Positions 14,852-22,413 of a DNA stretch of 64,000 bases are shown here, piece after piece; within the stretch, counting starts at the first letter, position 1, and each line of letters starts with the position of its first letter. The position numbers were made by a program, and so were the translations under genes. Source of the DNA: Salinisphaera sp052044135 (GTDB taxonomy: Bacteria > Pseudomonadota > Gammaproteobacteria > Nevskiales > Salinisphaeraceae). The stretch covers positions 62,001 to 126,000 of the forward strand of contig NZ_JBQDYF010000008.1 in NCBI RefSeq assembly GCF_052044135.1, read 5' to 3'. The notes under the pieces are model-generated. The model was not told the origin of the DNA. It searched no databases and worked only from the letters and a program-made list of their open reading frames with translations.

Positions 14852-17548
14852 ATGCTAGAACGAGAAAGCCGAAAAGGTCCGATCCAATCCATAGCCAAGT
14901 TTTCTGCGCTAAGCCCGCAGGCGCGTTCGATCTGGTCCAAAAGCGCGGTAGATGAAGGGGAGGGTCACAACCTGCTGGCCCACATGCTGGACGTGGCTGC
15001 GGTGGTTGAAGCACTGCTCGAACGGGAGCCAGAGACAAGCCTGGATTGGGCGAGCCACGCGTTTGGCTTGCCGAGGGAAGGTTGTATTCGCTGGATTGCC
15101 GCCACTGCCGGGTTGCACGATTTTGGTAAAGCCATCCCAGGGTTCGTAATCAAGTGGCCAATGGGGCATGCGCGTGCCGAGGTGGCTGGTCTTATTTTTC
15201 CGGACCAGGCTGAGGAACGTGGAAACCACTCGCTAGCTACCGCGGCGCTTCTAGCAAAACCGCTCTGCGAGCTGACCCAGGCGCCGTGGGGATGGGTACT
15301 GGCGGTCGTGCAGGCGATCGCCGCGCATCACGGCCGTCATTTCCGTGCGGACGAGACAGCTCATGGTCGGCCTATCAACGAGCCTGCCGAGTGGGCGCGA
15401 GCGCGTCGCGAAATACTCGACGTGTATTGGCAGACGCTTAATCCTCTAGGCTGCCCGAGCCACGACGATCTGGATCTGGTCGCGGTGAATTGGCTGGCCG
15501 GTCTGACCAGCACCGCGGATTGGATCGCGTCCAACGTGGAATGGTTCGCGCTCGGCGAGCGGCACGATAATTTGCACGATTATTACGCGCAGGCGCGTTT
15601 GCTCGCGACCGATGCATTGGTGGATGCCGGTTGGCCACGCTTTCAGAGCCTTCTGTCCGAACCCCTGGCAACCGAGACATTGCTCGGCCGTATCCGCGGC
15701 AAACCGACGACACCACGCCCGTTGCAGCAGGCCGGCGAGGCGCTGCTGCAAGACGCAAAAGGGCCCACGTTGCTGCTGGTCGAAGCGCCTATGGGCGAAG
15801 GCAAGACCGAGTTGGCATATCTGGCCTATCTTCGCTTGCAGGCCGCGAATGCACATCGCGGACTATACGTCGCCTTGCCGACACAGGCGACCGGCAATGC
15901 GCTTTTCGACCGCACCAAGCAGTTTCTGCGAGCCTTCGACGAAACCACGGCTGTAAAAATCGTTCATGGCGGCGCCGCGATGAACGCGCAGCTACGCCAT
16001 CTCCGCGGTATCGCGGACGACGAACAGGAAAGCGTGTCGGCCTCGGTCTGGTTTTCCCAACGGCGTCGGCCATTGTTGGCGCCGTACGGTGTGGGCACGG
16101 TCGATCAGGCCTTGCTCGGCGTGCTCAATGCCAAACACCATTTTGTACGGTTGTGGGGCTTGGCGAATCGGGTGGTGGTGCTGGATGAGGTGCACGCCTA
16201 CGACACTTACACCAGCGTATTGATCGAGGCACTCGTGCGTTGGCTCAAGGCCATGGGCAGCTCGGTTGTACTCATGAGCGCGACCCTGCCGCAGAGCAAA
16301 CGGGATCGACTGGTTCGGGCCTGGGGTGCCGATCCGCAGGAGCTGCCCCAAAGCGACTACCCGCGGTTGACACAAATCGATGCGCGCTCGGTCCGCGGCA
16401 TAACGGTTGGCTACCGGCCGCAGGCGCCGATTACGGTGCATGGGGTCGACGAGTCGTTGGAGGCGATCAAGGAGCAGGCGATCGCCTTGCTTGAGGAGGG
16501 TGGTTGCGGGGCCGTGATCGTCAATACGGTCGATCGCGCGCAACAACTATTTCGTTTGCTGGAGTCGCACGCTAAAGAAAACGGCATCGAAACGGTGCTG
16601 TTTCATGCGCGGTTTCCGGCAGATCAGCGCGCCGACATCGAGAAGCGCGTCCTCGCACTCTTCGGCGAATCGAGCGATGCCAAGGCCGGGCGTCGCCCGG
16701 CCAGGGGCTTGCTAATCGCGACCCAGGTGGCCGAGCAATCGCTCGATTTGGACTTCGATTTCATGCTGAGCGATCTCGCGCCTATCGATCTGCTTCTGCA
16801 GCGAGCGGGGCGCATGCACCGCCACGACCGACAGCGCCCGGCCTCGCATGAGCAAGCGCGCCTGTGGGTCGCGGGGTTGCATCACGATCGCCTGCCGTCG
16901 CTCAAGGAAACCGCCTGGGAGTATGTCTACGACCCATGCGTGCTCGGCCATACCTGGGCCTGTCTACGCGAGCGCGACACGCTAAGCCTGCCGGGCGATA
17001 TCGATGCGCTGGTGCAGCATGTCTATAGCTTTCCCGAGTTGCCGGCCTCGATCGACGAAAAAATTAATGACTTTATACAGATCGAATCCTACGGCGCGCA
17101 TTTGGGCACTGAGAAAGGCAAGCATCAGCAGGCGGTCGATATCTCGTTGGACCCGGACGACCCCTTAAGTGTGTACCAAGACCATTGGTTCGGTGGCGAC
17201 GACGAAGAAGGGCAACGTAATAAGACCCGGCTCGGTCCGGACTCGGTGAATCTCGTGCCGATCGATGTAATCGACGGCGCCTGGATGGTCGACGGGGTCT
17301 CCATCGATCCGGCGCAGGTGCCGTCCGACGATATCGCAGGCCAACTCTACGCGCGCCAGTTGCGCGTGTCGCGCAAGGCGGTCGTGCTCCATTGCCAACA
17401 AGCGGAGCGGCCACTGGCATTCGATGAGCATCCGCTTCTGCGCCATCTCTATCCAATGCCGCTGGTCGCCGGGCGTTGTGAGCTGGGCGGCCAGTCGCTC
17501 TATCTGGACCCGGCGCTGGGGCTTGTTTACGAAGCAGGTGAGAGGTGA
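14852..17548 (+). CDS. cas3: CRISPR-associated helicase/nuclease Cas3 (type I-E)
   Basis: An 898-residue Cas3 that is recruited by target-bound Cascade to nick and degrade foreign DNA. The N-terminal HD nuclease domain shows histidines in HNLLAHMLDVA (about 39-49), the HD pair in AGLHDFGKA (89-90) and AAHHGRH. The SF2 helicase follows: Walker A EAPMGEGKT near 310-318, DEVH near 445, SAT in VLMSATLP, and motif VI LLQRAGRMHRH near 648. A C-terminal Cas3-specific domain completes it. The length is close to E. coli Cas3 (888). A 10-bp hairpin (17547-17569) overlaps the stop codon, and a 404-base gap separates it from cas8e. Confidence 0.97.
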   Translation: MLERESRKGPIQSIAKFSALSPQARSIWSKSAVDEGEGHNLLAHMLDVAAVVEALLEREPETSLDWASHAFGLPREGCIRWIAATAGLHDFGKAIPGFVIKWPMGHARAEVAGLIFPDQAEERGNHSLATAALLAKPLCELTQAPWGWVLAVVQAIAAHHGRHFRADETAHGRPINEPAEWARARREILDVYWQTLNPLGCPSHDDLDLVAVNWLAGLTSTADWIASNVEWFALGERHDNLHDYYAQARLLATDALVDAGWPRFQSLLSEPLATETLLGRIRGKPTTPRPLQQAGEALLQDAKGPTLLLVEAPMGEGKTELAYLAYLRLQAANAHRGLYVALPTQATGNALFDRTKQFLRAFDETTAVKIVHGGAAMNAQLRHLRGIADDEQESVSASVWFSQRRRPLLAPYGVGTVDQALLGVLNAKHHFVRLWGLANRVVVLDEVHAYDTYTSVLIEALVRWLKAMGSSVVLMSATLPQSKRDRLVRAWGADPQELPQSDYPRLTQIDARSVRGITVGYRPQAPITVHGVDESLEAIKEQAIALLEEGGCGAVIVNTVDRAQQLFRLLESHAKENGIETVLFHARFPADQRADIEKRVLALFGESSDAKAGRRPARGLLIATQVAEQSLDLDFDFMLSDLAPIDLLLQRAGRMHRHDRQRPASHEQARLWVAGLHHDRLPSLKETAWEYVYDPCVLGHTWACLRERDTLSLPGDIDALVQHVYSFPELPASIDEKINDFIQIESYGAHLGTEKGKHQQAVDISLDPDDPLSVYQDHWFGGDDEEGQRNKTRLGPDSVNLVPIDVIDGAWMVDGVSIDPAQVPSDDIAGQLYARQLRVSRKAVVLHCQQAERPLAFDEHPLLRHLYPMPLVAGRCELGGQSLYLDPALGLVYEAGER

Positions 17549-17566
17549 GGGGAAGAAGCTCTTCCC

Positions 17567-17656
17567 CTCGTCGTCCCCGTGGGCACGGGGAAATGTTGAA
17601 CGGCGGCGTTTACGCCAGTAACCGTCACGGTTCATCCCTACCAGTAGGGATCTTCG
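17567..17656 (-). ncRNA. Mini-CRISPR (CreA/CreR-like): degenerate repeat - 32-nt guide - degenerate repeat
   Basis: Read on the minus strand, repeat 1 (17656-17628) has a 7-bp stem ATCCCTA/TAGGGAT with loop CTGG and ends GGGATGAACCG, identical to the array repeat 3' end including the 8-nt handle. A 32-nt guide follows (17627-17596). Repeat 2 (17595-17567) keeps TTTCCCCG, CGGGGA and a 7-bp stem. The 61-nt repeat spacing equals that of the arrays. A perfect TATAAT lies just upstream, so the RNA would begin at about 17652, right at the first hairpin. Cas6e and Cascade could process and load it. The guide matches an adjacent promoter region (17671-17705). Confidence 0.88.
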
Positions 17657-17658
17657 AG

Positions 17659-17664
17659 ATTATA
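17659..17664 (-). promoter_or_regulatory. Predicted -10 box of the mini-CRISPR RNA
   Basis: Minus-strand TATAAT, a perfect sigma-70 -10 hexamer, whose expected start point (about 17652) coincides with the base of the first hairpin. No good -35 hexamer is visible at 16-18 bp. That -35 position lies inside the sequence matched by the guide, so the RNA may also limit its own synthesis. Confidence 0.6.
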
Positions 17665-17670
17665 AATCAT

Positions 17671-17705
17671 GAGAGCGGAAAAAATTGCGCTAGTAATCGT
17701 CACTT
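17671..17705 (-). promoter_or_regulatory. Partial protospacer with AAG PAM matched by the mini-CRISPR guide
   Basis: On the minus strand, AAG (17705-17703) is followed by TGACGATTACTAGCG. The guide begins TGACGGTTACTGGCG, so positions 1-5, 7-11 and 13-15 match, and only 6 and 12 differ. Matching mostly stops after 15. Type I-E Cascade does not pair every sixth guide base, and AAG is the classical type I-E PAM. Candidate plus-strand promoter hexamers for the downstream ORF overlap or abut this site (TTGCGC at 17685 with TATGAG at 17709, or TTGATT at 17704 with TAATCT at 17727). Binding should therefore repress rather than trigger cutting. Confidence 0.85.
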
Positions 17706-17764
17706 GATTATGAGATTGTGCCACAGTAATCTACAGGCTCTGATATCTCTGCGTCCAACCCGCC

Positions 17765-17932
17765 ATGCTTATTTTCCGCTATCTCTTGATCGATTGGCTT
17801 CATCGACTGAGCGGTCTATCTCTGGCTCAAACAGCCTTGCTTGTTTGCATTGTTTTCGTTCTTGCTGCAGGCGTCGCATTTTGGCGCGCGAAGCGATTTC
17901 GCATCGTTGTCGAGTACGACTCGCGTGAATAA
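17765..17932 (+). CDS. Small single-span membrane protein, candidate CRISPR-guarded toxin (CreT-like)
   Basis: A 55-codon ORF, too short for usual gene calls. The protein has an amphipathic N-terminus (MLIFRYLLIDWLHRLSG), one strongly hydrophobic segment (about residues 20-40, LAQTALLVCIVFVLAAG), and a basic-then-acidic tail (RAKRFRIVVEYDSRE). This layout resembles small membrane toxins of type I toxin-antitoxin systems. It lies between the mini-CRISPR target site and cas8e, ending 20 bases before cas8e. There is no clear Shine-Dalgarno sequence, so translation would be weak or leader-dependent. It could instead be an uncharacterised Cas-associated small protein or an unused ORF. A different 73-codon frame from 17710 overlaps it and looks less protein-like. 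Confidence 0.5.
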   Translation: MLIFRYLLIDWLHRLSGLSLAQTALLVCIVFVLAAGVAFWRAKRFRIVVEYDSRE

Positions 17933-17952
17933 AACCAAAAAGGGGGATCGGT

Positions 17953-19518
17953 ATGGACGTCTCGTATGACTTGCTGCGAGAACCTTGGCTTTCGGCCTGT
18001 CTAACAGACGGCACGGTCACCTCGATGGGATTGATGGAGGTGTTTGAACGCAGCCGGGATATCGTCGCGCTGGCCGACACCGCGCCGCCGACGCTCGTTG
18101 CGCAATACCGGTTGCTGCTGGCCATCACCCATCGCGCGATCACGATGGCGCAGGGGCGGTGGCGCGAATCCGAGCGAGCCGGCTGGTATCGCAATGGCCT
18201 GCCCATCGAGGCGATACGCACGTATCTTGAGCACTGGCAGGACCGTTTCTGGCTGTTTCATGACACGCATCCGTTCATGCAGGCGGCGGTTCTGGACACG
18301 GCCAAGCCGACCCGCGATAAACGCAAGAGCGTGGCCCAGATCTCGCTGGCGAGCGCGACTGGGAACACGCCGGTGGTGTTCGATCACGCTTACGACAGCG
18401 AGCCGACGGAACTCACTCCGGCACAGGCGCTGAATACGCTACTCGGATTTCTGCAATTCACTCCGGGTGGTCTGGTCAAGGTATTTCGCAGCTCGGACAA
18501 GGCCGGTGCGCTGGCCAATACCGCCGCGGTCATCCCGTTGGGTCAGAATCTCGCGGAGACGATCGCCCTGGGTCTGCATCCCGATCAAAGGCGATCCGAT
18601 GCGGAACCCGATAGACCGAGCTGGGAACGCGAGCCGCTAACCGAAAGTCAGCTTGGTGATGCGCCAGTTTTGGCCACCGGACCCAACGACCGCTACACAC
18701 GGCAGAGCCGTGCCGTGCTGTTTCAGCGCGAAGATAACGGCAATATCCGTTGGCTGCGCTTCGGTGCCGGATTGGCACTGGGCGATAGCGATACCCAGCC
18801 CGATCCGATGGCGAGCTTTCGTGCCGGGCAGAACGGCCCGGTCCGCATCAGCTTCACCGAGGGCCGTGCGACTTGGCGCGATCTGCCCGCGCTCGTGCCC
18901 GGGCCTGCGACAGAAAATGAAAATCGACGCCCGGCGGCGGTCATGGCCTACGCGGCCAGTCTGCACCGAGCACTCGGGCCCGGCGCGCATCGTCACCAGC
19001 CATTGATGGTGGCCGGCTTGGCGAGCGATCAAGCCAAGTTGCTGCGCTGGCGCATGGAACAGATCGTGCTGCCTGCGAACCTTCTGATTGATCCGGATCG
19101 CTCCGAAACACTCCAGAAGAAAGTGGCGGATGCCGAAGCGCTGTACTACGCGTTGCGAGCACTCGCCCGCGCAATGCTCGTGCACAGCATGCCCGATCCG
19201 GATAACAAGGAAACCAAGGCACGGGCCCAGAACCTGCTAGCGGCCGGGCCGCTCACGGCGACCTATTTTTCTGCGGCCGAACGCGCTTTGCCCGAGCTTA
19301 TGCGGCAACTCGGGGCCGGCGATTTCACGGCGGCGACGCGACACTGGAACGAGGCGCTGGATCGAGCGGCGCGGCGCGCCTGGAACGATGTCGTCGTTGG
19401 ACTGGGGAGTACGCCCCGCGGCTTGCGTTCAGAGGCCCGCCATTATCCGCGTTTGGTCGGGCTGCTCGGCAAACATGCGCCCACCAATAAACGCGCAGCG
19501 CCCGGAGACAAGTCATGA
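17953..19518 (+). CDS. cas8e: Cascade large subunit Cas8e (CasA, Cse1)
   Basis: A 521-residue large subunit of type I-E Cascade (E. coli CasA is 502). It recognises the PAM, opens the target DNA and recruits Cas3. The opening DVSYDLLREPWLSACLTDG and the following HRAITMAQGRW and WQDRFWLFHDTHPFMQ segments are typical of Cse1. AGGGGGAT lies upstream of the ATG. Its stop overlaps the next start (ATGA), beginning a tightly packed seven-gene run to cas2. The mini-CRISPR target site lies 250 bases upstream, so Cascade synthesis may itself be regulated there. Confidence 0.95.
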   Translation: MDVSYDLLREPWLSACLTDGTVTSMGLMEVFERSRDIVALADTAPPTLVAQYRLLLAITHRAITMAQGRWRESERAGWYRNGLPIEAIRTYLEHWQDRFWLFHDTHPFMQAAVLDTAKPTRDKRKSVAQISLASATGNTPVVFDHAYDSEPTELTPAQALNTLLGFLQFTPGGLVKVFRSSDKAGALANTAAVIPLGQNLAETIALGLHPDQRRSDAEPDRPSWEREPLTESQLGDAPVLATGPNDRYTRQSRAVLFQREDNGNIRWLRFGAGLALGDSDTQPDPMASFRAGQNGPVRISFTEGRATWRDLPALVPGPATENENRRPAAVMAYAASLHRALGPGAHRHQPLMVAGLASDQAKLLRWRMEQIVLPANLLIDPDRSETLQKKVADAEALYYALRALARAMLVHSMPDPDNKETKARAQNLLAAGPLTATYFSAAERALPELMRQLGAGDFTAATRHWNEALDRAARRAWNDVVVGLGSTPRGLRSEARHYPRLVGLLGKHAPTNKRAAPGDKS

Positions 19519-20588
19519 CATCGCATGCGCAGACATTCGTCGACTATCTCGAAACGCTCCATCAGAACGATCGCGGCGCAATCGCCCATCTGCGCCACAG
19601 CCTGACGCGGGAACTTGGTGAAGATCCAAAAGCAATAACGCTCGTGGAGCGTTTTGTGGGTGGCGATCGACAAGCCGACGATCCGCATCGGCGCGCGCTG
19701 TATCTCGTGGCTGGCCTGTTCGCCAGCCATCCGGAACGCGCCCGTGCCTCTTTCGCCGAAGCGTTCGGCGCGCTTTGGCGTACACGAGACAATCCAAGCG
19801 TCGAACAGCGTTTCATCGCATTGCTTGAAGCCGATGAACAGCAGGTGGTTGCGCGTCTGCGCCAGGCCACGACGCTGCTCGCAGCAGACGGCTACGGATT
19901 CGACTACGCCCAGTTGATATCCGATATCGCGCTGTGGCTCGACCTGCGCAAGGACGAGCATCGGTGGCGTGCGATACGACAACGCTGGGGGCGCGATTTC
20001 TATCGGGCGGCGTTCGCGGATCGGGTGGTAAACAGCGATCCGGAGGTCTTCACGAAACACCTCGTAACCCTTACGAAAGACAAATCCAGTGGGCTGGCGC
20101 GTCTGCGTCGAAGCCTGACGTTGCCGCCCGGCGAGGATCCTGCGGTATTCCCGTGGATAGAGCCCTTCGTGGACCCGGCCTGGAAAAGCAGCGATCCGAG
20201 ACGACGCGCACGTTATCTCGTGGCCGGTCTGTTCGCGATCCATCCGGTGTATGAGCCGAACCGAAGCCTGGCCACAGCGCTCAACCGGCTGGCCGCTCAT
20301 CAGAAAGACGACGGCGAAAGCATCGAACGTCGCTTTATTGCAGTGCTCGGCGCCTCGGCCGACACCGTGGCCGACCATCTACGCCAGGCGGTGGCTTTGC
20401 TTCGCGATACCGCGATCGGTTACGACCCGACACTACTTATCGAAGACCTGTCGATCTGGTTGGCGCGGTCAACGAATATCGCGCGTCTGGATCGGCGGCG
20501 CCAACAATGGGCGCGGGATTTCTACTGGATACCGCGTAGCAACGAACCCGATACCCAAACCGAAACATCACAAGAGCAGGGGGCCTGA
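19515..20588 (+). CDS. cse2: Tandem-duplicated Cascade small subunit Cse2-Cse2 (CasB, Cas11)
   Basis: A 357-residue protein, about twice the usual Cse2 length of 160-200. It contains two recognisable Cse2 units. YLVAGLFASHP (63-73) recurs as YLVAGLFAIHP (234-244), QRFIALLEA (99-107) as RRFIAVLGA (272-280), and RDFY (160-163) as RDFY (334-337), so the spacing is about 172 residues. Cse2 normally forms a dimer in the belly of Cascade that stabilises the R-loop. Here both copies are made as one chain. The reading frame is continuous and overlaps cas8e by 4 bases, so it is an intact in-frame fusion, not a frameshift. Confidence 0.93.
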   Translation: MTSHAQTFVDYLETLHQNDRGAIAHLRHSLTRELGEDPKAITLVERFVGGDRQADDPHRRALYLVAGLFASHPERARASFAEAFGALWRTRDNPSVEQRFIALLEADEQQVVARLRQATTLLAADGYGFDYAQLISDIALWLDLRKDEHRWRAIRQRWGRDFYRAAFADRVVNSDPEVFTKHLVTLTKDKSSGLARLRRSLTLPPGEDPAVFPWIEPFVDPAWKSSDPRRRARYLVAGLFAIHPVYEPNRSLATALNRLAAHQKDDGESIERRFIAVLGASADTVADHLRQAVALLRDTAIGYDPTLLIEDLSIWLARSTNIARLDRRRQQWARDFYWIPRSNEPDTQTETSQEQGA

Positions 20589-20590
20589 AC

Positions 20591-21736
20591 ATGCGTGCAT
20601 TCCTCGAATTCCACATCATCCAGAACTTCGCGCCGTCGAATCTCAATCGCGACGATACGGGCGCGCCCAAGGATGCCATCTTCGGTGGGCATCGCCGAGC
20701 ACGGGTGAGCAGCCAGTGTTTCAAGCGGGCGACGCGATTGGCGGCGGCCGAATACAACCTCATCGACGAGTCACACCGCGGCATTCGCACCAAACGCCTC
20801 AAGCGGTTGCTGATCGAGCGATTGAATGATCGCGATCCGGAAGAAGCCGCGGGCAAGATCGAGAGCGCGCTGGCGGCGGCGGGGCTCAGCCTGTCCAAGA
20901 AAGACAGCGAAAAGACCGAATATCTGCTCTTTCTTGGCGAGAAGGAAATTGCAGGCTTTGCCGAATTGGTCGACGAGCACTGGGATGAACTGGCGGATGT
21001 CGATTCGACCGCCAACAAGAAACAGCGCAAGGCGGCCGCGCCGCCGGAAGTCACTAAGAAAGCCAAGGCGCTTCTCGATGGCGGCAAGGCCGTGGACATT
21101 GCGCTGTTCGGACGCATGCTCGCCGATCTGCCGGCAGTGAACCAGGATGCCGCGTGTCAGGTTGCCCATGCGATCAGTACGCATCGCGTGGAACGCGAAT
21201 TCGATTACTACACGGCGGTCGACGACGACCTGGGGCCCGAGGATGAGCCGGGCGCGGACATGATCGGCCAGATCGAATTCAACTCGGCCACCTTCTATCG
21301 CTACGCGGTGCTCGACATCAACAAGCTGCTCGACAACCTGCAGGGGGATCGTGAGCTTGCCTTATCGGCTATCGAGGCATTCGCCACGGCGTTCGTGCGT
21401 GCCGTGCCCACCGGCAAACAGAACACCTTCGCGGCTCACAACGCGCCGGATTTCATCGGCGTGAGCCTGCGTCATGTCTCGCCGATGAGTCTCGCGAACG
21501 CGTTCGAAAAGCCGGTAACGGCGGATCTGCGCGAATCGCTCACGGAACAATCGGTTCAGCGCTTGCAAAAGACCGACCAGAAGCTATCCGCCGTCTACAG
21601 CGACGGTCACGACCAGTGGCTGTATCTGGATCTGACCGGTCAGTGGCAAGACAACGATCAAAGTGAAGCGTTGCCGAACCTCGTTCAGCTTGCCCAGCGC
21701 GTACGCGAAATCACAGATACGGCGCTGGAGGCGTAG
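20591..21736 (+). CDS. cas7e: Cascade backbone subunit Cas7e (CasC, Cse4)
   Basis: A 381-residue RNA-binding backbone protein (E. coli Cas7 is 363); six copies coat the crRNA spacer in Cascade. Typical motifs are MRAFLEFHIIQNFAPSNLNR, DAIFGGHRRARVSSQCFKRA and the segment with FNSATFYRYAVLDINKL. The ATG is 2 bases after the cse2 stop with AGGGGGC before it. The thumb of each Cas7e disrupts every sixth base pair of the guide-target duplex, which is relevant to the mismatch pattern of the mini-CRISPR guide. Confidence 0.96.
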   Translation: MRAFLEFHIIQNFAPSNLNRDDTGAPKDAIFGGHRRARVSSQCFKRATRLAAAEYNLIDESHRGIRTKRLKRLLIERLNDRDPEEAAGKIESALAAAGLSLSKKDSEKTEYLLFLGEKEIAGFAELVDEHWDELADVDSTANKKQRKAAAPPEVTKKAKALLDGGKAVDIALFGRMLADLPAVNQDAACQVAHAISTHRVEREFDYYTAVDDDLGPEDEPGADMIGQIEFNSATFYRYAVLDINKLLDNLQGDRELALSAIEAFATAFVRAVPTGKQNTFAAHNAPDFIGVSLRHVSPMSLANAFEKPVTADLRESLTEQSVQRLQKTDQKLSAVYSDGHDQWLYLDLTGQWQDNDQSEALPNLVQLAQRVREITDTALEA

Positions 21737-21738
21737 TC

Positions 21739-22413
21739 GTGGCCACACTGCTGATGTGCCTGGCCGGGCCCATGCAATCCTGGGGCACGACCAGCCGATT
21801 CGACGAGCGCGACACGCAGCTCGAGCCCTCGAAGTCGGGTGTGCTCGGGCTTGTCTGCGCCGCACTCGGGCGCGACCGGACGCGGCCGATCGCCGATCTC
21901 GCGGCATTGCGGATGGCCGTGCGCGTTGATCGCGAAGGTATCCCGATGCGCGACTATCACACCGCCACCGGCGTGGTCGCGTCATCGGGCAAGGTGGATT
22001 CAAATCGGACGGTCGTCAGCCAGCGTTATTACTTATCGGACGCGGTTTTTCTGGTGGCGCTGGAAGGTGAACGCGAGCTACTTGCTCGAATCCACGATGC
22101 CCTTCGCGCGCCCCACTGGTCGTTGTGTCTCGGGCGTAAAAGCTTCGTTCCGTCGCGCCCGGTATTCATGCCGGACGGTTTGCGCGACGGTGGTCTGTTG
22201 GATGCGCTGGAATCGACGGCGCTGCTCACCGAGCGAGACACCCGTGAGAAAACGCAGCAGCGACGCGTCGTGATCGAAGATCCCGACGAAGGCACCGTTC
22301 GGGTCGACCAGCCTATCGCGCCATTCTCCGAGCGTCGGTTTGGTCCGCGTTTCGTCAAGACATTCGATCTGGAACTGGAGGTCGACGATGTTTCTGACAC
22401 GACTGACGCTTGA
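21739..22413 (+). CDS. cas5e: Cascade subunit Cas5e (CasD)
   Basis: A 224-residue Cas5 of the type I-E kind, the same length as E. coli CasD. It caps the crRNA 5' handle at the foot of Cascade. The N-terminus LLMCLAGPMQSWGTTSRF and EPSKSGVLGLVCAALG are diagnostic. The GTG start lies 2 bases after the cas7e stop. Its 3' end overlaps cas6e by 26 bases. Confidence 0.95.
   Translation: MATLLMCLAGPMQSWGTTSRFDERDTQLEPSKSGVLGLVCAALGRDRTRPIADLAALRMAVRVDREGIPMRDYHTATGVVASSGKVDSNRTVVSQRYYLSDAVFLVALEGERELLARIHDALRAPHWSLCLGRKSFVPSRPVFMPDGLRDGGLLDALESTALLTERDTREKTQQRRVVIEDPDEGTVRVDQPIAPFSERRFGPRFVKTFDLELEVDDVSDTTDA

Noticed and set aside
17570..17659. Reading the mini-CRISPR in the plus orientation (repeat stems at 17574 and 17635 are also 61 nt apart)
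   Set aside because: Only the minus orientation restores the handle ATGAACCG, a TATAAT just upstream, and a guide whose 5' end matches a PAM-flanked target.
17545..17928. 127-codon plus-strand frame through the cas3-cas8e gap
   Set aside because: It is arginine- and serine-rich, runs through the mini-CRISPR hairpins, and has no start signals. The 55-codon frame inside the same region is more protein-like.
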